DNA of 64,000 bases from Brevibacillus thermoruber 423 (GCF_000454065.1 NZ_KE695651.1:18942-82941); one strand, 5' to 3'. Shown: positions 8,210 to 16,500, numbered from the stretch's first letter. Made by a program: numbers and translations. The notes: generated by a model from the letters alone, not told the origin.

Positions 8210-8250
8210 GCGGCGGCTTACTACTGCAGATCGAGCCGCCGCTCTTTTTT
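8210..8250 (+). terminator. Rho-independent terminator
   Basis: Perfect 9-bp stem GCGGCGGCT (8210-8218) / AGCCGCCGC (8234-8242) then TCTTTTTT. It probably ends transcripts from the small gene(s) at 7616-8059. Confidence 0.8.
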
Positions 8251-8401
8251 GCAAAATTCAGCGGGCAGGGATTGTGACCAGCATCTGCCCGAGCAGAAGA
8301 GCGTTCGTTTTCCATATATTGATTGGAATAATATGCTGGTTGAATATATACTACTCTCTATACTATGATATAGAAAACAACCCATAACCTTGAGTTCTTC
8401 T

Positions 8402-8431
8402 CCTTGACTTGCTTGGTCAGGGACTTTTTTT
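8402..8431 (+). terminator. Rho-independent terminator
   Basis: Stem CCTTGAC (8402-8408) / GTCAGGG (8416-8422, one G-U pair) followed by ACTTTTTTT. It is about 100 bases upstream of the acyl-CoA ligase and insulates it, or attenuates transcripts entering from upstream. Confidence 0.65.
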
Positions 8432-8534
8432 GTCTTCCCGGGTTTTGGTTTGCCCGGGAAATGTTTTGTAATTTACATACTATACAGAATTTTTTGGATA
8501 TAATAAAAGAAACGGGCAAGGAGGAGTCGGTATC

Positions 8535-10124
8535 ATGAGTGACATGCAACGGGCGAGGCGTAACACGCTGGGGGATTTGCTGCGCCGCAGCAGGGGCCGT
8601 TTTCCGCACAAACCGGCGCTGCGTTTCGAAGAAGAGACACTTACCTACGAACAGTTGGACAAGGTGGTGAATCAGGCGGCAAACGCGCTGCTGGCGGCGG
8701 GACTGCGCAAAGGGGAGCGGGCAGCAGTCCTGTCACGCAACTCCATGGATTTTGCCATCCTCAACTTTGCCCTGGCCAAGGCGGGGGTGGTGATGGTGCC
8801 GATCAACTACATGCTGAACACCGATGACGTGGCGTATATTCTCGGCCATGCCGAGGTGAGCGCCTGTTTTGCCTCACCGGAGTATCGGGCGGTGGCGGAC
8901 GAGGCGATCCGGCTGTCCGGCTGTTCGCCGCTGCTGCGCTGTCTCATCTCCAAACCGGCCGTTCCGACGGGGGCATGGCTGCCGTTTCGCGAATGGATTC
9001 GGGACTGCGAGACGACGGAGCCGGAAGTGGATCTGGCGGACGACGACGTTGTTCACATCCTCTACACCAGCGGCACGGAATCAAAGCCAAAAGGCGTCAT
9101 GCTCACCCATGCAAACGTGATTGCCGAATACGTCAGCACGATCATTGACGGCGGCATGACGGCAGACGACATTGCGGTACACGCGCTGCCGCTGTTTCAC
9201 AGCGCACAGCTTCACTGCTTCCTCGGTCCGTACGTGTACCTGGGGGCGAGCGGGATCATTCTGGAACAGGCCGTGCCGGACGTGATGCTGGAGACGGTGG
9301 AGGCGTTCCGGGCCACCCAGTTGTTCTGCCCGCCGACCGTCTGGATTGCGCTGCTGCGTTCCCCGTCGTTTGCCGAACGGGATCTCTCCTCCCTCAAAAA
9401 ATGCTATTACGGCGCGGCGATCATGCCGGTGGAAATTCTCAAGGAACTGAACGTGAGGCTGCCCAACGCACGGTTTTACAACTTTTACGGACAGACGGAA
9501 GTGGCTCCCCTGGCAACCGTTCTGAAGCCGGAGGACCAACTGCGCAAGGCCGGTTCTGCCGGGAGACCGGCGCTCAACGTGGAAACGAAAATCGTCGACG
9601 ACAGCGGACGCGAGGTTCCTCCGGGGACGGTGGGGGAAATCGTGCATCGGACGAGCCACGCGATGCTCGGCTACTTCCGCGACGAGGAAAAAACGCGGGA
9701 GGCGTTTCGACAGGGCTGGTTTCACAGCGGCGACCTCGGCATCATGGACGAGGAGGGGTACATCACCGTCGTGGACCGCAAAAAAGACATGATCAAATCC
9801 GGCGGGGAAAACGTCGCCAGCCGGGAAGTGGAGGAACTGATCTACCGCCATCCGAAAGTGTCGGAGGCAGCGGTGATTGGCGTCCCGCACCCCTATTGGA
9901 TCGAAGCGGTCACGGCGGTGGTGGTGCCGAAAGCGGGCGAGACGCTGACCGCGGAGGAAATCCTGACGTTCTGCCGGGAGCGGCTGTCCTCGTTCAAGGC
10001 GCCCAAATACGCGGTTATCACCGACAGCCTGCCGCGCAATCCGAGCGGCAAGATTCTGAAACGGGAGCTGCGTCTCCGTTACCAATCGCTGGCGGCGGAA
10101 GATGAAAATCAGGTCGTTCCCTAG
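8535..10124 (+). CDS. Acyl-CoA synthetase (class I adenylate-forming enzyme)
   Basis: A 529-residue AMP-forming acyl-CoA ligase. The ATP-binding loop is TSGTESKPKG (usual TSGTTGKPKG), A4-type motif FYGQTE, A7/A8 region HSGDLG ... GYITVVDRKKDMIKSGGENV and the A10 lysine in PRNPSGKILKREL. It activates a carboxylic acid, probably a medium or long fatty acid or an aryl acid, to its CoA thioester via acyl-AMP. AAGGAGG precedes the ATG, and a perfect TATAAT lies at 8499-8504 upstream. The terminator at 10159-10193 ends the transcript. The next genes (a TetR regulator and an N-acyltransferase-like enzyme that could use acyl-CoA) make a functional link plausible, which is inference. Confidence 0.92.
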   Translation: MSDMQRARRNTLGDLLRRSRGRFPHKPALRFEEETLTYEQLDKVVNQAANALLAAGLRKGERAAVLSRNSMDFAILNFALAKAGVVMVPINYMLNTDDVAYILGHAEVSACFASPEYRAVADEAIRLSGCSPLLRCLISKPAVPTGAWLPFREWIRDCETTEPEVDLADDDVVHILYTSGTESKPKGVMLTHANVIAEYVSTIIDGGMTADDIAVHALPLFHSAQLHCFLGPYVYLGASGIILEQAVPDVMLETVEAFRATQLFCPPTVWIALLRSPSFAERDLSSLKKCYYGAAIMPVEILKELNVRLPNARFYNFYGQTEVAPLATVLKPEDQLRKAGSAGRPALNVETKIVDDSGREVPPGTVGEIVHRTSHAMLGYFRDEEKTREAFRQGWFHSGDLGIMDEEGYITVVDRKKDMIKSGGENVASREVEELIYRHPKVSEAAVIGVPHPYWIEAVTAVVVPKAGETLTAEEILTFCRERLSSFKAPKYAVITDSLPRNPSGKILKRELRLRYQSLAAEDENQVVP

Positions 10125-10158
10125 CACGCAGGCAGGGGCAGCCGCGTTTGCGCACATT

Positions 10159-10193
10159 AAACACCCCGGGCGAGCAGATGCTCGGGGTGTTTT
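10159..10193 (+). terminator. Terminator after acyl-CoA ligase
   Basis: AAACACCCCG ... GCTCGGGGTGTTTT hairpin (left arm from 10159, right arm to 10190) ending in TTTT. Confidence 0.8.
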
Positions 10194-10225
10194 GGGGTGG
10201 TGCAGATTGTTTTCCGGATTGACTT

Positions 10226-10277
10226 CCATTGACTGCCAATGGAAATGTGTGGTATCCTTTCCTTACCGACCGGTAAG
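10226..10277 (+). promoter_or_regulatory. Promoter with TetR-type operator
   Basis: TTGACT (10229-10234), 18-base spacer, TATCCT (10253-10258). The -35 is embedded in an inverted repeat CCATTG-N5-CAATGG (10226-10242). Immediately after the -10 lies a perfect palindrome CTTACCG-AC-CGGTAAG (10262-10277), a typical TetR-family operator covering the transcription start. Autorepression by the TetR protein that follows is the simplest reading. Confidence 0.75.
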
Positions 10278-10290
10278 TAAGGGGGAGGTC

Positions 10291-10902
10291 ATGACCATTC
10301 GAACCGTGGACAAAATCACGAACCTCGCCCGTTCCCTGTTTGCCGAGCGGGGGTACGAGGCGACGGCGATGAACGACATAGCCGAAGGGGTGGGCATCAA
10401 AAAGCCTGCCATCTATACGTATTTCGCGGGAAAAGACGAGTTGTTCCTCGCCGTGTTCCGGCAGCTCGCGCAGGAATACCGGGAAGAAATGGACGCCCTG
10501 TGGGATCGCGTCCGGGGAAAGAGCGTCCAGGAACGCCTGTCCGCCATGTTTGCGGGATACATCCGGGTCTTTGCCGGGCAGCCGGAATCTTCGATGCTGT
10601 GGAACCGGGTACTGCTTTATCCCCCTGCCCATCTGAAGGAGCAGCTCTGGGCCGAACTGCTGGAGACGGAGCGGCCGTTTGCCGAACGGCTGCGCCAGAC
10701 ATTGGCGGACGGGGTGAACGAAGGGATCATCAAGGCGGATGGGCTGCATGAGCTGGAGCTGTCGTTTCGCTCGCTGCGCGAAGGCCTGCTGCTGGCCTAT
10801 CTGATCAATCCCGAACTGGGTGCGGCCAAGATCGAACGGGTGTGGCATCATTTCTGGAACGGGATCGGCGGACAAGCGGCAAAACAGGAGGGAGAGGTGT
10901 GA
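10291..10902 (+). CDS. TetR family transcriptional regulator
   Basis: A 203-residue regulator from ATG 10291 with GGGGGAGG upstream. The N-terminal helix-turn-helix is clear: ARSLFAERGYEATAMNDIAE, then GVGIKKPAIYTYFAGKDELF (residues about 10-55). The rest is the all-helical ligand-binding and dimerisation domain. Its stop overlaps the next gene (GTGA), and a palindromic operator sits in its promoter. Fatty-acid or acyl-CoA responsive TetR proteins often sit beside acyl-CoA ligases, so an acyl-CoA ligand is possible but unproven. Confidence 0.9.
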   Translation: MTIRTVDKITNLARSLFAERGYEATAMNDIAEGVGIKKPAIYTYFAGKDELFLAVFRQLAQEYREEMDALWDRVRGKSVQERLSAMFAGYIRVFAGQPESSMLWNRVLLYPPAHLKEQLWAELLETERPFAERLRQTLADGVNEGIIKADGLHELELSFRSLREGLLLAYLINPELGAAKIERVWHHFWNGIGGQAAKQEGEV

Positions 10903-11966
10903 GTCGGATGAATACGGGGACCGTGGTGGAATGCAGGGGATCGTTTCGCGAGATCGGGCGCCAGTACGGCGAGGCGTGCAGGGAAAACCTGCGAAGCTCG
11001 CTGGACTTCATCTTCCGGGTGCTGACCAACGGGTACCGCACCACAAAGGAAGACGTCATGGCCCAAGCGGAAAAGTACATCCCCAACGTACAGGCGTTTG
11101 ACCCGGATTATCTCGAGCAGGTGAAAGGGACGGCAGAAGCGGTCGGGTGCGACTGGCGGGAGATGTTCACGCTGCGCTGTATCCTGGAACTGGGGGTGTA
11201 CTATCAGAAGCTGCGCGGACTGTGCACCTCGTTTGCCGTCGCGGGTGACAGGACGAGGGAGGGAAAGACCATCCTGGGGCAAAACATCGACTGGTTCCCT
11301 CACGTCCCGCTGGACATCGTGAAGATGGAGTACGAGAACGGCGTGCGCGTCCTCTCCGTGTCGCTGGGCGGGTTCGTGGAGTATTCGCTCAATTCGTCCG
11401 GGTACGGCATGTCGGCCAATTCGTTGTTTACCGCGCCCGACGGATTCCGCATCCACCTGCCGATTGGCTGCTACCTGCCCAAAGTGATGCGGCAGTCGTC
11501 CTTTGAGGAGGCGTTTTCCCTGCTCTGTCAGGCTGCGAGAGGCATCGGGTACTTTCATCTGGCCGACGCGTCGGGCAGGCTGCGCGGGATTGAGAGCGTG
11601 TTTGACGGCTATACGGTGATCGAGCCGTCCGGCGGCATGCTGTACCACACCAACTGCTACCTGACGGATTCCTACCAGGGGCAGGACACGGCCGGGACGA
11701 TTCTGCCAGACAGCTTCGCACGCAAGGAACGGATGGCCGCCCGCTTGGCGGATCTGGCCGGCGAGCTTACGGCGGAGCGGATGATGGACGTCCTGCGGGA
11801 TCACGACAACACCCCGACGTCGATCTGCAGGCACGTGGACCCCAATCAGCCCGCCCAGTGGCAGATGACCACGGTAGCCTCTCTGGTCATGGTGCCGGAG
11901 GACGGCGTGATGCATGTCGCTTGGGGGAATCCGTGCGAAGCGGCATATCGTACCTATACGGTGTGA
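10899..11966 (+). CDS. C45-type peptidase / acyl-CoA:6-aminopenicillanate acyltransferase-like protein
   Basis: A 355-residue protein from GTG 10899, which overlaps the regulator's stop (GTGA) and has AGGAGGGAG 6-8 bases upstream; ATG 10908 is an alternative. The NTN-hydrolase hallmark is GLCTSFAVAG, where the Cys would become the N-terminal nucleophile after self-cleavage, followed by GQNIDW and, later, YSLNSSGYGMSANSL. This family includes isopenicillin N acyltransferase and acylated-amino-acid hydrolases/acyltransferases. Co-transcription with TetR and closeness to an acyl-CoA ligase suggest transfer or removal of an acyl group on an amine. Substrate unknown. Confidence 0.8.
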   Translation: MSRMNTGTVVECRGSFREIGRQYGEACRENLRSSLDFIFRVLTNGYRTTKEDVMAQAEKYIPNVQAFDPDYLEQVKGTAEAVGCDWREMFTLRCILELGVYYQKLRGLCTSFAVAGDRTREGKTILGQNIDWFPHVPLDIVKMEYENGVRVLSVSLGGFVEYSLNSSGYGMSANSLFTAPDGFRIHLPIGCYLPKVMRQSSFEEAFSLLCQAARGIGYFHLADASGRLRGIESVFDGYTVIEPSGGMLYHTNCYLTDSYQGQDTAGTILPDSFARKERMAARLADLAGELTAERMMDVLRDHDNTPTSICRHVDPNQPAQWQMTTVASLVMVPEDGVMHVAWGNPCEAAYRTYTV

Positions 11967-12002
11967 CAATCGGCACGGTCATCCTAAATGGGAAAGGAAC
12001 AG

Positions 12003-12043
12003 CCCGCTTGACGGACGTGAACAGCCGTCAAACGGGTTTTTTT
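12003..12043 (+). terminator. Terminator after TetR-acyltransferase operon
   Basis: Stem CCCGCTTGACGG (12003-12014) / CCGTCAAACGGG (12025-12036; one mismatch) followed by TTTTTTT. Confidence 0.85.
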
Positions 12044-12143
12044 GTGTCTTGTGCGGCCGTCATGGACAAGCGGCCGCGCTTGGGGCTGGCGAAAAAACGT
12101 GTCGACGTCCTCCCGACGGTCTCGCCATCGCCGCCGGGAGGGC

Positions 12144-12290
12144 TTACGGCTCTACCTTCAACCCTTCCAGCCAATCGGCGTAACAGGTGTCGCAGACGAG
12201 TTCGTCGCGTTCCTGCTTGCCCTGGAAGAACGTGATCAGGTGAACGCTGTCCGTTTCATGCTCGCAGTGGCAGCACTTGTAGCTTCCCAT
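12144..12290 (-). CDS. 48-residue zinc-ribbon-like protein
   Basis: A small gene read from ATG at 12290 with GGGAGGAAGATC just upstream, a very good ribosome binding site. The product begins MGSYKCCHCEHETD and ends with VCDTCYADWLEGLKVEP, giving two CxxC pairs (KCCHC and CDTC) about 25 residues apart, as in zinc ribbons. It is acidic in the C-terminal tail. It lies 124 bases downstream of the muramidase-deacetylase gene, beyond that gene's terminator, so it is probably separately transcribed. Unknown function; small zinc-ribbon proteins in Bacillales are often nucleic-acid or protein-binding. Confidence 0.65.
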   Translation of the reverse strand: MGSYKCCHCEHETDSVHLITFFQGKQERDELVCDTCYADWLEGLKVEP

Positions 12291-12366
12291 GATCTTCCTC
12301 CCGTTTCACGTGTTGCTGGCGGACGCCGGCAGGAGCTGTCCGGCTCCTTGCTTATTGTGCCCCAAA

Positions 12367-12398
12367 CAAAAAACCAACTCCCCCGAAAGGGAGCTGGT
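12367..12398 (-). terminator. Terminator after the muramidase-deacetylase gene
   Basis: On the minus strand ACCAGCTCCC / GGGAGTTGGT (plus coordinates 12389-12398 and 12373-12382, one G-U pair), then TTTTTTG. Confidence 0.85.
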
Positions 12399-12413
12399 GA
12401 TGGTTGGCTGCCG

Positions 12414-14546
12414 CTACTTCACGGTGGCGACTGTCGGCTTGTCGGCGTGAATGACGTCGAACCGGTAGCCCTGCTGCTTCAAGAATTGAATGACTGCGGG
12501 AAGCGATTGGACCGTCGCCGCTTTTGTGGAGGCATCATGCATCAGCACGACGATTTCCCGCTGGTGTTTCACCTGGCTCGTCACATTGGCCAGCGCGCTC
12601 TCCGGCGTGTAGTGGTTGCTGCGGGCATCTCCGTTGGTGATGTTCCAGTCGATGAAGACATAGCCGCGTTTGGCCGCTTCCGCCTTGATGTCCTGCATGA
12701 CCGTGTGGCTGTTGTTGTACACGTTTGGATTTTGGTACTTTCTGCTCACCGTGTTGGTGCTGCCGCCCGGGTAGCGGAACACGGTCGGCTTGACGCCCGT
12801 GGCGTGTTCAATCAACTGGTTGCCTTTTTCCAGATCGGCAAAGAAGGACGCGATGTCCCTGTAGATCAGGCGATAATCGTGCGAATAGGTGTGACCGCCG
12901 ACCACGTGTCCTTCGGCGATGGACCGTTTCAGCACGGCTTCACGGCCGGGAACATTTTTGCCGACCACGAAAAAGGTGGCTTTCACCTGATGCTGCTTCA
13001 GGATGTCCAGCACCTTGTCGGTAACTGGCGAAGGGCCGTCGTCAAAGGTGAGATAGGCCACTTTTTCCTGGGGCTGTTTGCTCTCGGCCGGCTTTGCCCC
13101 GGGCACTGCTGCGGAAGGAGCGGACGGTTTGGCCGTCGCCGGCGGTTTCGCCGTCTGCGCAGCGCCGGCTGGCGCCGGTGTGACGGATGCTGCCGGTTTG
13201 GATGCGGAAGGCACAGGTTTTTCCGGCGGGACCGCCGGGTGAATCGCCGGAACCTGTTGATTCGCCGCCGGCTTGGTAACTGCGGGCTGCGGCTTCGAGG
13301 TCGGCTCCGAAGCGGGCACAACCGGCTTGCTGCGGATCGGTTCGACCGGCTGGTACGGCTGATCGCCGTAAATGAGAAACGCTTTCCGCTGTTCGCGGAA
13401 TGCCCCCAGCTCGTCGGCGTACGTGCTTTCGATCGCCTGCGGCGACAATCCCTGCTCCAGGTACTGCCCGATTTTCCCGGTGCCCATTTCCTTGTCAAAC
13501 ACGCTGATCGTCTGGCCGCTCTTCGGCACCGGAAAATGGTTCAACTGGCGGGCGTAGGCGAGGGTGTAGATGCCCGTCTTCGCCGGATTGAACCGGTACG
13601 GGTCGGTAATGTGCAGGCGCACCCCGCCGCGCGTTCCCTTGTCTTCCGGCAGGAACACCACCCCGGGAAGCAGGGCCCCGTTCAGCAGGTCGGCGTACGC
13701 GTGGGAGTCAATGCCTTCGCCGCCGATCCAGGTAAAGTTGTCGGCCGGCGTGATTCCCGTTCCTTCGCCCAGGCCGGTCGCCATGTAGCCGAAAACGGCG
13801 GCCAGGTCGGGAATCTGGGGGGAGCTGGGAATCCAGGGCAGCCCGGTATCCTGGTACAGCATCTGGCGGGTGTACCCCTGCATGGGAATGACGGTCAGAT
13901 CGACGCCGATGCTGCGGTTGAAGAATAGGGCCAATTCACCGATGGTCATGCCGTGCGCCAGCGGCAGGGTGTCGACCCCGATGAACGAACGGTACGGTGC
14001 CTCCAGCACGGGACCATCCACGATGGTGCCGCCGACCGGGTTGGGCCGGTCCAGCACGACGACCGGTTTGCCGAACTGTTTGGCCGCGGTCATGCAGGCG
14101 TGGAGCGTGGAGATGTAGGGAGAGGTCCGGGAACCGATGTCCTGCAGGTCGACGAGCAGCACGTCAATGTTCGCCAGCATCTCCTTGGTGGGCATTGGTG
14201 CGGAGCCGTTCAGGCCGTACACCGGGATGCCGTAGACGGGATGCGTGTAAGAGGCGGCGTGTTGGCCCGCAGGCGTTTTTCCATCCAGCCCGTGTTCGGG
14301 GGCGTACAGCGCGGTCAGCGTGACGGTACGGTCGCGCCGCAGCATGTCGATCGTGCTGATCCCCTGGCTGTTGACGCCGGTCTGGTTGGTGACAAGGCCC
14401 ACCTTTTTGCCTTCAATCACGTGGTGGAATTGATTGAACAGCACGTCGCTTCCCAATTGAATGACAGACGTGTTGGCGGAACTGCCGCCGGGAGGAATGA
14501 TGGTGAGAATGAGTGCAAGGATGAGTAAAGGGAGCAGTTTTTTCAT
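12414..14546 (-). CDS. Secreted NamZ-type (DUF1343) muramidase fused to a NodB polysaccharide deacetylase
   Basis: A 710-residue exported protein from ATG 14546 with AGAGG upstream; the frame stays open further upstream but the signal peptide (MKKLLPLLILALILT...) fixes the start. Residues about 28-400 are a DUF1343/NamZ domain: KVGLVTNQTGV, YAPEHGL, DLQDIGSR, VLDRPNP and a GEGTGI segment. NamZ proteins remove terminal MurNAc from peptidoglycan fragments. Residues about 405-490 are a Pro/Ala/Lys linker. Residues 495-710 are a NodB deacetylase with TFDDGPS (metal Asp), GGHTYSHD (His pair), RYPGGS, DWN and LMHD motifs, as in peptidoglycan deacetylases. The joined activities suggest cell-wall turnover or recovery. 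Both domains appear intact. Confidence 0.88.
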   Translation of the reverse strand: MKKLLPLLILALILTIIPPGGSSANTSVIQLGSDVLFNQFHHVIEGKKVGLVTNQTGVNSQGISTIDMLRRDRTVTLTALYAPEHGLDGKTPAGQHAASYTHPVYGIPVYGLNGSAPMPTKEMLANIDVLLVDLQDIGSRTSPYISTLHACMTAAKQFGKPVVVLDRPNPVGGTIVDGPVLEAPYRSFIGVDTLPLAHGMTIGELALFFNRSIGVDLTVIPMQGYTRQMLYQDTGLPWIPSSPQIPDLAAVFGYMATGLGEGTGITPADNFTWIGGEGIDSHAYADLLNGALLPGVVFLPEDKGTRGGVRLHITDPYRFNPAKTGIYTLAYARQLNHFPVPKSGQTISVFDKEMGTGKIGQYLEQGLSPQAIESTYADELGAFREQRKAFLIYGDQPYQPVEPIRSKPVVPASEPTSKPQPAVTKPAANQQVPAIHPAVPPEKPVPSASKPAASVTPAPAGAAQTAKPPATAKPSAPSAAVPGAKPAESKQPQEKVAYLTFDDGPSPVTDKVLDILKQHQVKATFFVVGKNVPGREAVLKRSIAEGHVVGGHTYSHDYRLIYRDIASFFADLEKGNQLIEHATGVKPTVFRYPGGSTNTVSRKYQNPNVYNNSHTVMQDIKAEAAKRGYVFIDWNITNGDARSNHYTPESALANVTSQVKHQREIVVLMHDASTKAATVQSLPAVIQFLKQQGYRFDVIHADKPTVATVK

Positions 14547-14969
14547 GGATCTTCGGCCTCTTTCGCGATGAAATGTCGTCGTTGTAAGTCCATTGTAACG
14601 GTTTTGAAGAAGTAATTGGTTGCATTTTTGCAACAATTTGAAAATGGGTATTTGGGCGGAGGAAAAAGGTCGGAAGTGCGCTGCGGTTCCCAGCCTGCCG
14701 AGTGTCTGGCTGCCTGCTGTCCCGTACGCGTGCGTCCATTTATTTGACGCCGCATCTCGTCGAAACGTTGCGCGTCCCTCTTCAAAACTGGCAGATGGAC
14801 AGGCGTCGGCGTCGAAACGTTCCGAAGCGGAGCGGCAGGTGTAAGAAAAGCTCGGCTGCGTGTGCCCGGCTGCCCTGCGGTGGCGTTCGGAAAGGGAAGA
14901 TAAGGAACGCTCCTGCGGAGTAAGAACACCTCCGAGACAACACACTAGGGTGTAAGGAGGTGTTTTTGC
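14547..14969. other. Divergent intergenic region
   Basis: About 420 bases between the minus-strand muramidase-deacetylase gene and the plus-strand sporulation lipoprotein. Apart from the hairpin at 14925-14964 I see no gene; short frames on both strands lack ribosome binding sites. It should contain promoters for both neighbours, but none matches a consensus well. Confidence 0.4.
14925..14964 (+). promoter_or_regulatory. Leader hairpin that pairs with the ribosome binding site of the sporulation lipoprotein gene
   Basis: AACACCTCC (14925-14933) is fully complementary to GGAGGTGTT (14956-14964), which contains the AAGGAGG ribosome binding site (14954-14960) of GTG 14970. An inner ACAC/GTGT pairing closes the loop, and TTTTT follows directly. 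The element can act as an intrinsic terminator or hide the ribosome binding site. Confidence 0.6.
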
Positions 14970-15590
14970 GTGAAGCGAGTGGGAGTGCTGTGCGCAGCCC
15001 TATGGTTGGCCGCGGGAATCGCCGGCTGCACGCCGAACAAGCAGCAGGGGACGGAAGACTACGCTGGCCAGCCGGCGCGGTTTGACCCGTACGGCATCAA
15101 CCTGAAAAATGACAACGTCGGACGGGACAAGGGACCGGCGGCGATGATCTACCAAAAGAACATCCACAACCGCGAGCCCCATCTGATCGCCCTGCTGGAA
15201 CGCCGCGCAGAACGGATACCCGGCGTGCGGGACATCAAGGTGCTGGCGTACAAGGACAATCTGCTGATTGGCGTGCTGACGGCCGATACGCCCAAGCCGG
15301 ACCAGGTCGATCCGACCCCGTCGATCCCCTTCGAACCCGGCTCGCCGAAACGGATCGACAACGGCCATACCGACCACATCCAGCAGCGGGTGGCGAGTGA
15401 GATGCGCAGCCGGCTGCAGGCGGAGACCCGTTACAACGTCATGTTCGTCTCCACCAACAAGGCCATCTACCAGCGAATCGCCGACCTGCACGAGCGGATC
15501 TCGCGCGGGGAGACAGCGAGGGAAGAGGAGTTCCAGACACTGTTGAACGACATCGGGTACACGACAAAAGGCTTTGACCTCGTCCATTGA
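14970..15590 (+). CDS. YhcN/YlaJ family sporulation lipoprotein
   Basis: A 206-residue lipoprotein from GTG 14970, with AAGGAGG 9 bases upstream. Signal peptide with lipobox IAGC, then a spacer and the family domain: RRAERIPGVRDIKVLAYKDN-LLIGV, a V-x-x-A-x-V-x-x-x-x-L type region found in germination and spore-cortex lipoproteins, then HIQQRVASEMRSRL and VMFVSTNKAIYQRI. It would be anchored in the forespore or spore inner membrane; the molecular role of the family is poorly known. It is single-gene, ended by the terminator at 15742-15770. Confidence 0.82.
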   Translation: MKRVGVLCAALWLAAGIAGCTPNKQQGTEDYAGQPARFDPYGINLKNDNVGRDKGPAAMIYQKNIHNREPHLIALLERRAERIPGVRDIKVLAYKDNLLIGVLTADTPKPDQVDPTPSIPFEPGSPKRIDNGHTDHIQQRVASEMRSRLQAETRYNVMFVSTNKAIYQRIADLHERISRGETAREEEFQTLLNDIGYTTKGFDLVH

Positions 15591-15741
15591 CGGTCCGGAC
15601 GTCGGGCTGTTCCGCTGACGGCGCGCGGGCCCGTGCAGCAGGAGGCCGGTACCATGACGCGCAGGCCGGGGCGGCTGCCCTCATCGGGGAGGCGCTGTGC
15701 TCGCAGGCCGGGGACGATGTTGACATACGGCGCAGGGAAAG

Positions 15742-15770
15742 GACCGCCTGACGGGCGGTCTGCCTTTTTT
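15742..15770 (+). terminator. Rho-independent terminator
   Basis: GACCGCC (15742-15748) / GGCGGTC (15754-15760), then TGCCTTTTTT. Confidence 0.8.
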
Positions 15771-15777
15771 CGGGGGC

Positions 15778-15829
15778 TTGACGAAAAAAGGAAAAAGGCG
15801 TACACTCATTTTTGTACTGACCGGTCAGT
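15778..15829 (+). promoter_or_regulatory. Promoter and palindromic operator of the TetR-HlyD-ABC2 operon
   Basis: TTGACG (15778-15783), 17-base spacer, TACACT (15801-15806): a near-consensus sigma-A promoter. A perfect 14-bp palindrome ACTGACCGGTCAGT (15816-15829) lies just downstream of the -10 where RNA synthesis begins, the expected place for a TetR-family autorepressor. Confidence 0.85.
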
Positions 15830-15860
15830 TCAGAAATCGCACTAAGGAGGATGGGGAGGG

Positions 15861-16445
15861 ATGGCCCGATCCAAGAAAGATCAGATCGCACAGGGAGCGC
15901 TGAAGGCTTTTGCCCAGTACGGGTACAGCGACACCACGATGGATGCGATTGCCGAGGTGGCGCAGGTGGCCAAAGGCACGCTGTACTACCACTTTTCCAC
16001 CAAGGAGGAACTGTTTCTGTACGTGATTGAAAGAGGAGTGAAGATGCTGATCGATTCCGTGGACAGCGTGATGAAACGCGGCCATGTGCCGCTGGATCAG
16101 CGCATGATTGGCGTATTGGATGAGCATCTTCGCTTCTTTTCCGAACACCGGGAGCTGTGTCTTCTCCTCCTGAGCTTTTTCACCGGCGACGAGCAGCGGG
16201 ATCAGATGATCGGCAAGCTGCTGGCCGGGTATTTCAGCACGATGGAAAAATACTGGACCGAACTGAAGCAGGCCGGACATGTCGCCGAGGAGGCGGACGT
16301 GTGGACGCTGGTATCCGCGCTGTTCGGCATGGCCGGCATTACCGTGCTGCGCAAGCACTTCCGCAAGGAGCAGGCGACGGAAGCGGATGAGCGGACGCTG
16401 CGCCTGCTTTTGGCCGGCGTGCTGCGCGGTGAGCCTCAGAGCTGA
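15861..16445 (+). CDS. TetR family transcriptional regulator
   Basis: A 194-residue regulator behind an excellent AAGGAGG-type site. The helix-turn-helix segment is ALKAFAQYGYSDTTMDAIAE, then VAQVAKGTLYYHFSTKEELF (residues about 12-55). The C-terminal helical domain would bind an inducer. It is the first gene of an operon with an HlyD-like adaptor and an ABC-2 permease, so it most likely represses an export system until a toxic compound is present. Confidence 0.92.
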   Translation: MARSKKDQIAQGALKAFAQYGYSDTTMDAIAEVAQVAKGTLYYHFSTKEELFLYVIERGVKMLIDSVDSVMKRGHVPLDQRMIGVLDEHLRFFSEHRELCLLLLSFFTGDEQRDQMIGKLLAGYFSTMEKYWTELKQAGHVAEEADVWTLVSALFGMAGITVLRKHFRKEQATEADERTLRLLLAGVLRGEPQS

Positions 16446-16500
16446 CGAAATCACAGGCGTTCGCAGGTAACAGACAAATCGGAAGGAGAGGAGAACGAAC

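Larger units (their letters stand above)
7865..8534. other. 670-bp stretch with only weak coding candidates
   Basis: The stretch holds two plus-strand terminators (8210-8250 and 8402-8431), a perfect inverted repeat TTCCCGGG/CCCGGGAA (8435-8442/8453-8460), the small plus-strand ORF at 7916-8059, and the promoter region of the acyl-CoA ligase. A minus-strand frame from 8166 back to 7651 (171 codons, starting MSTYESIANG) overlaps the small gene at 7616-7864. It has only a weak AGGA signal, so I treat it as unproven. Confidence 0.4.

Noticed and set aside
12042..13928. Plus-strand open frame of 628 codons opposite the muramidase-deacetylase gene
   Set aside because: Antisense shadow: the opposite strand has intact NamZ and NodB motifs, whereas this frame has none and starts in a terminator.
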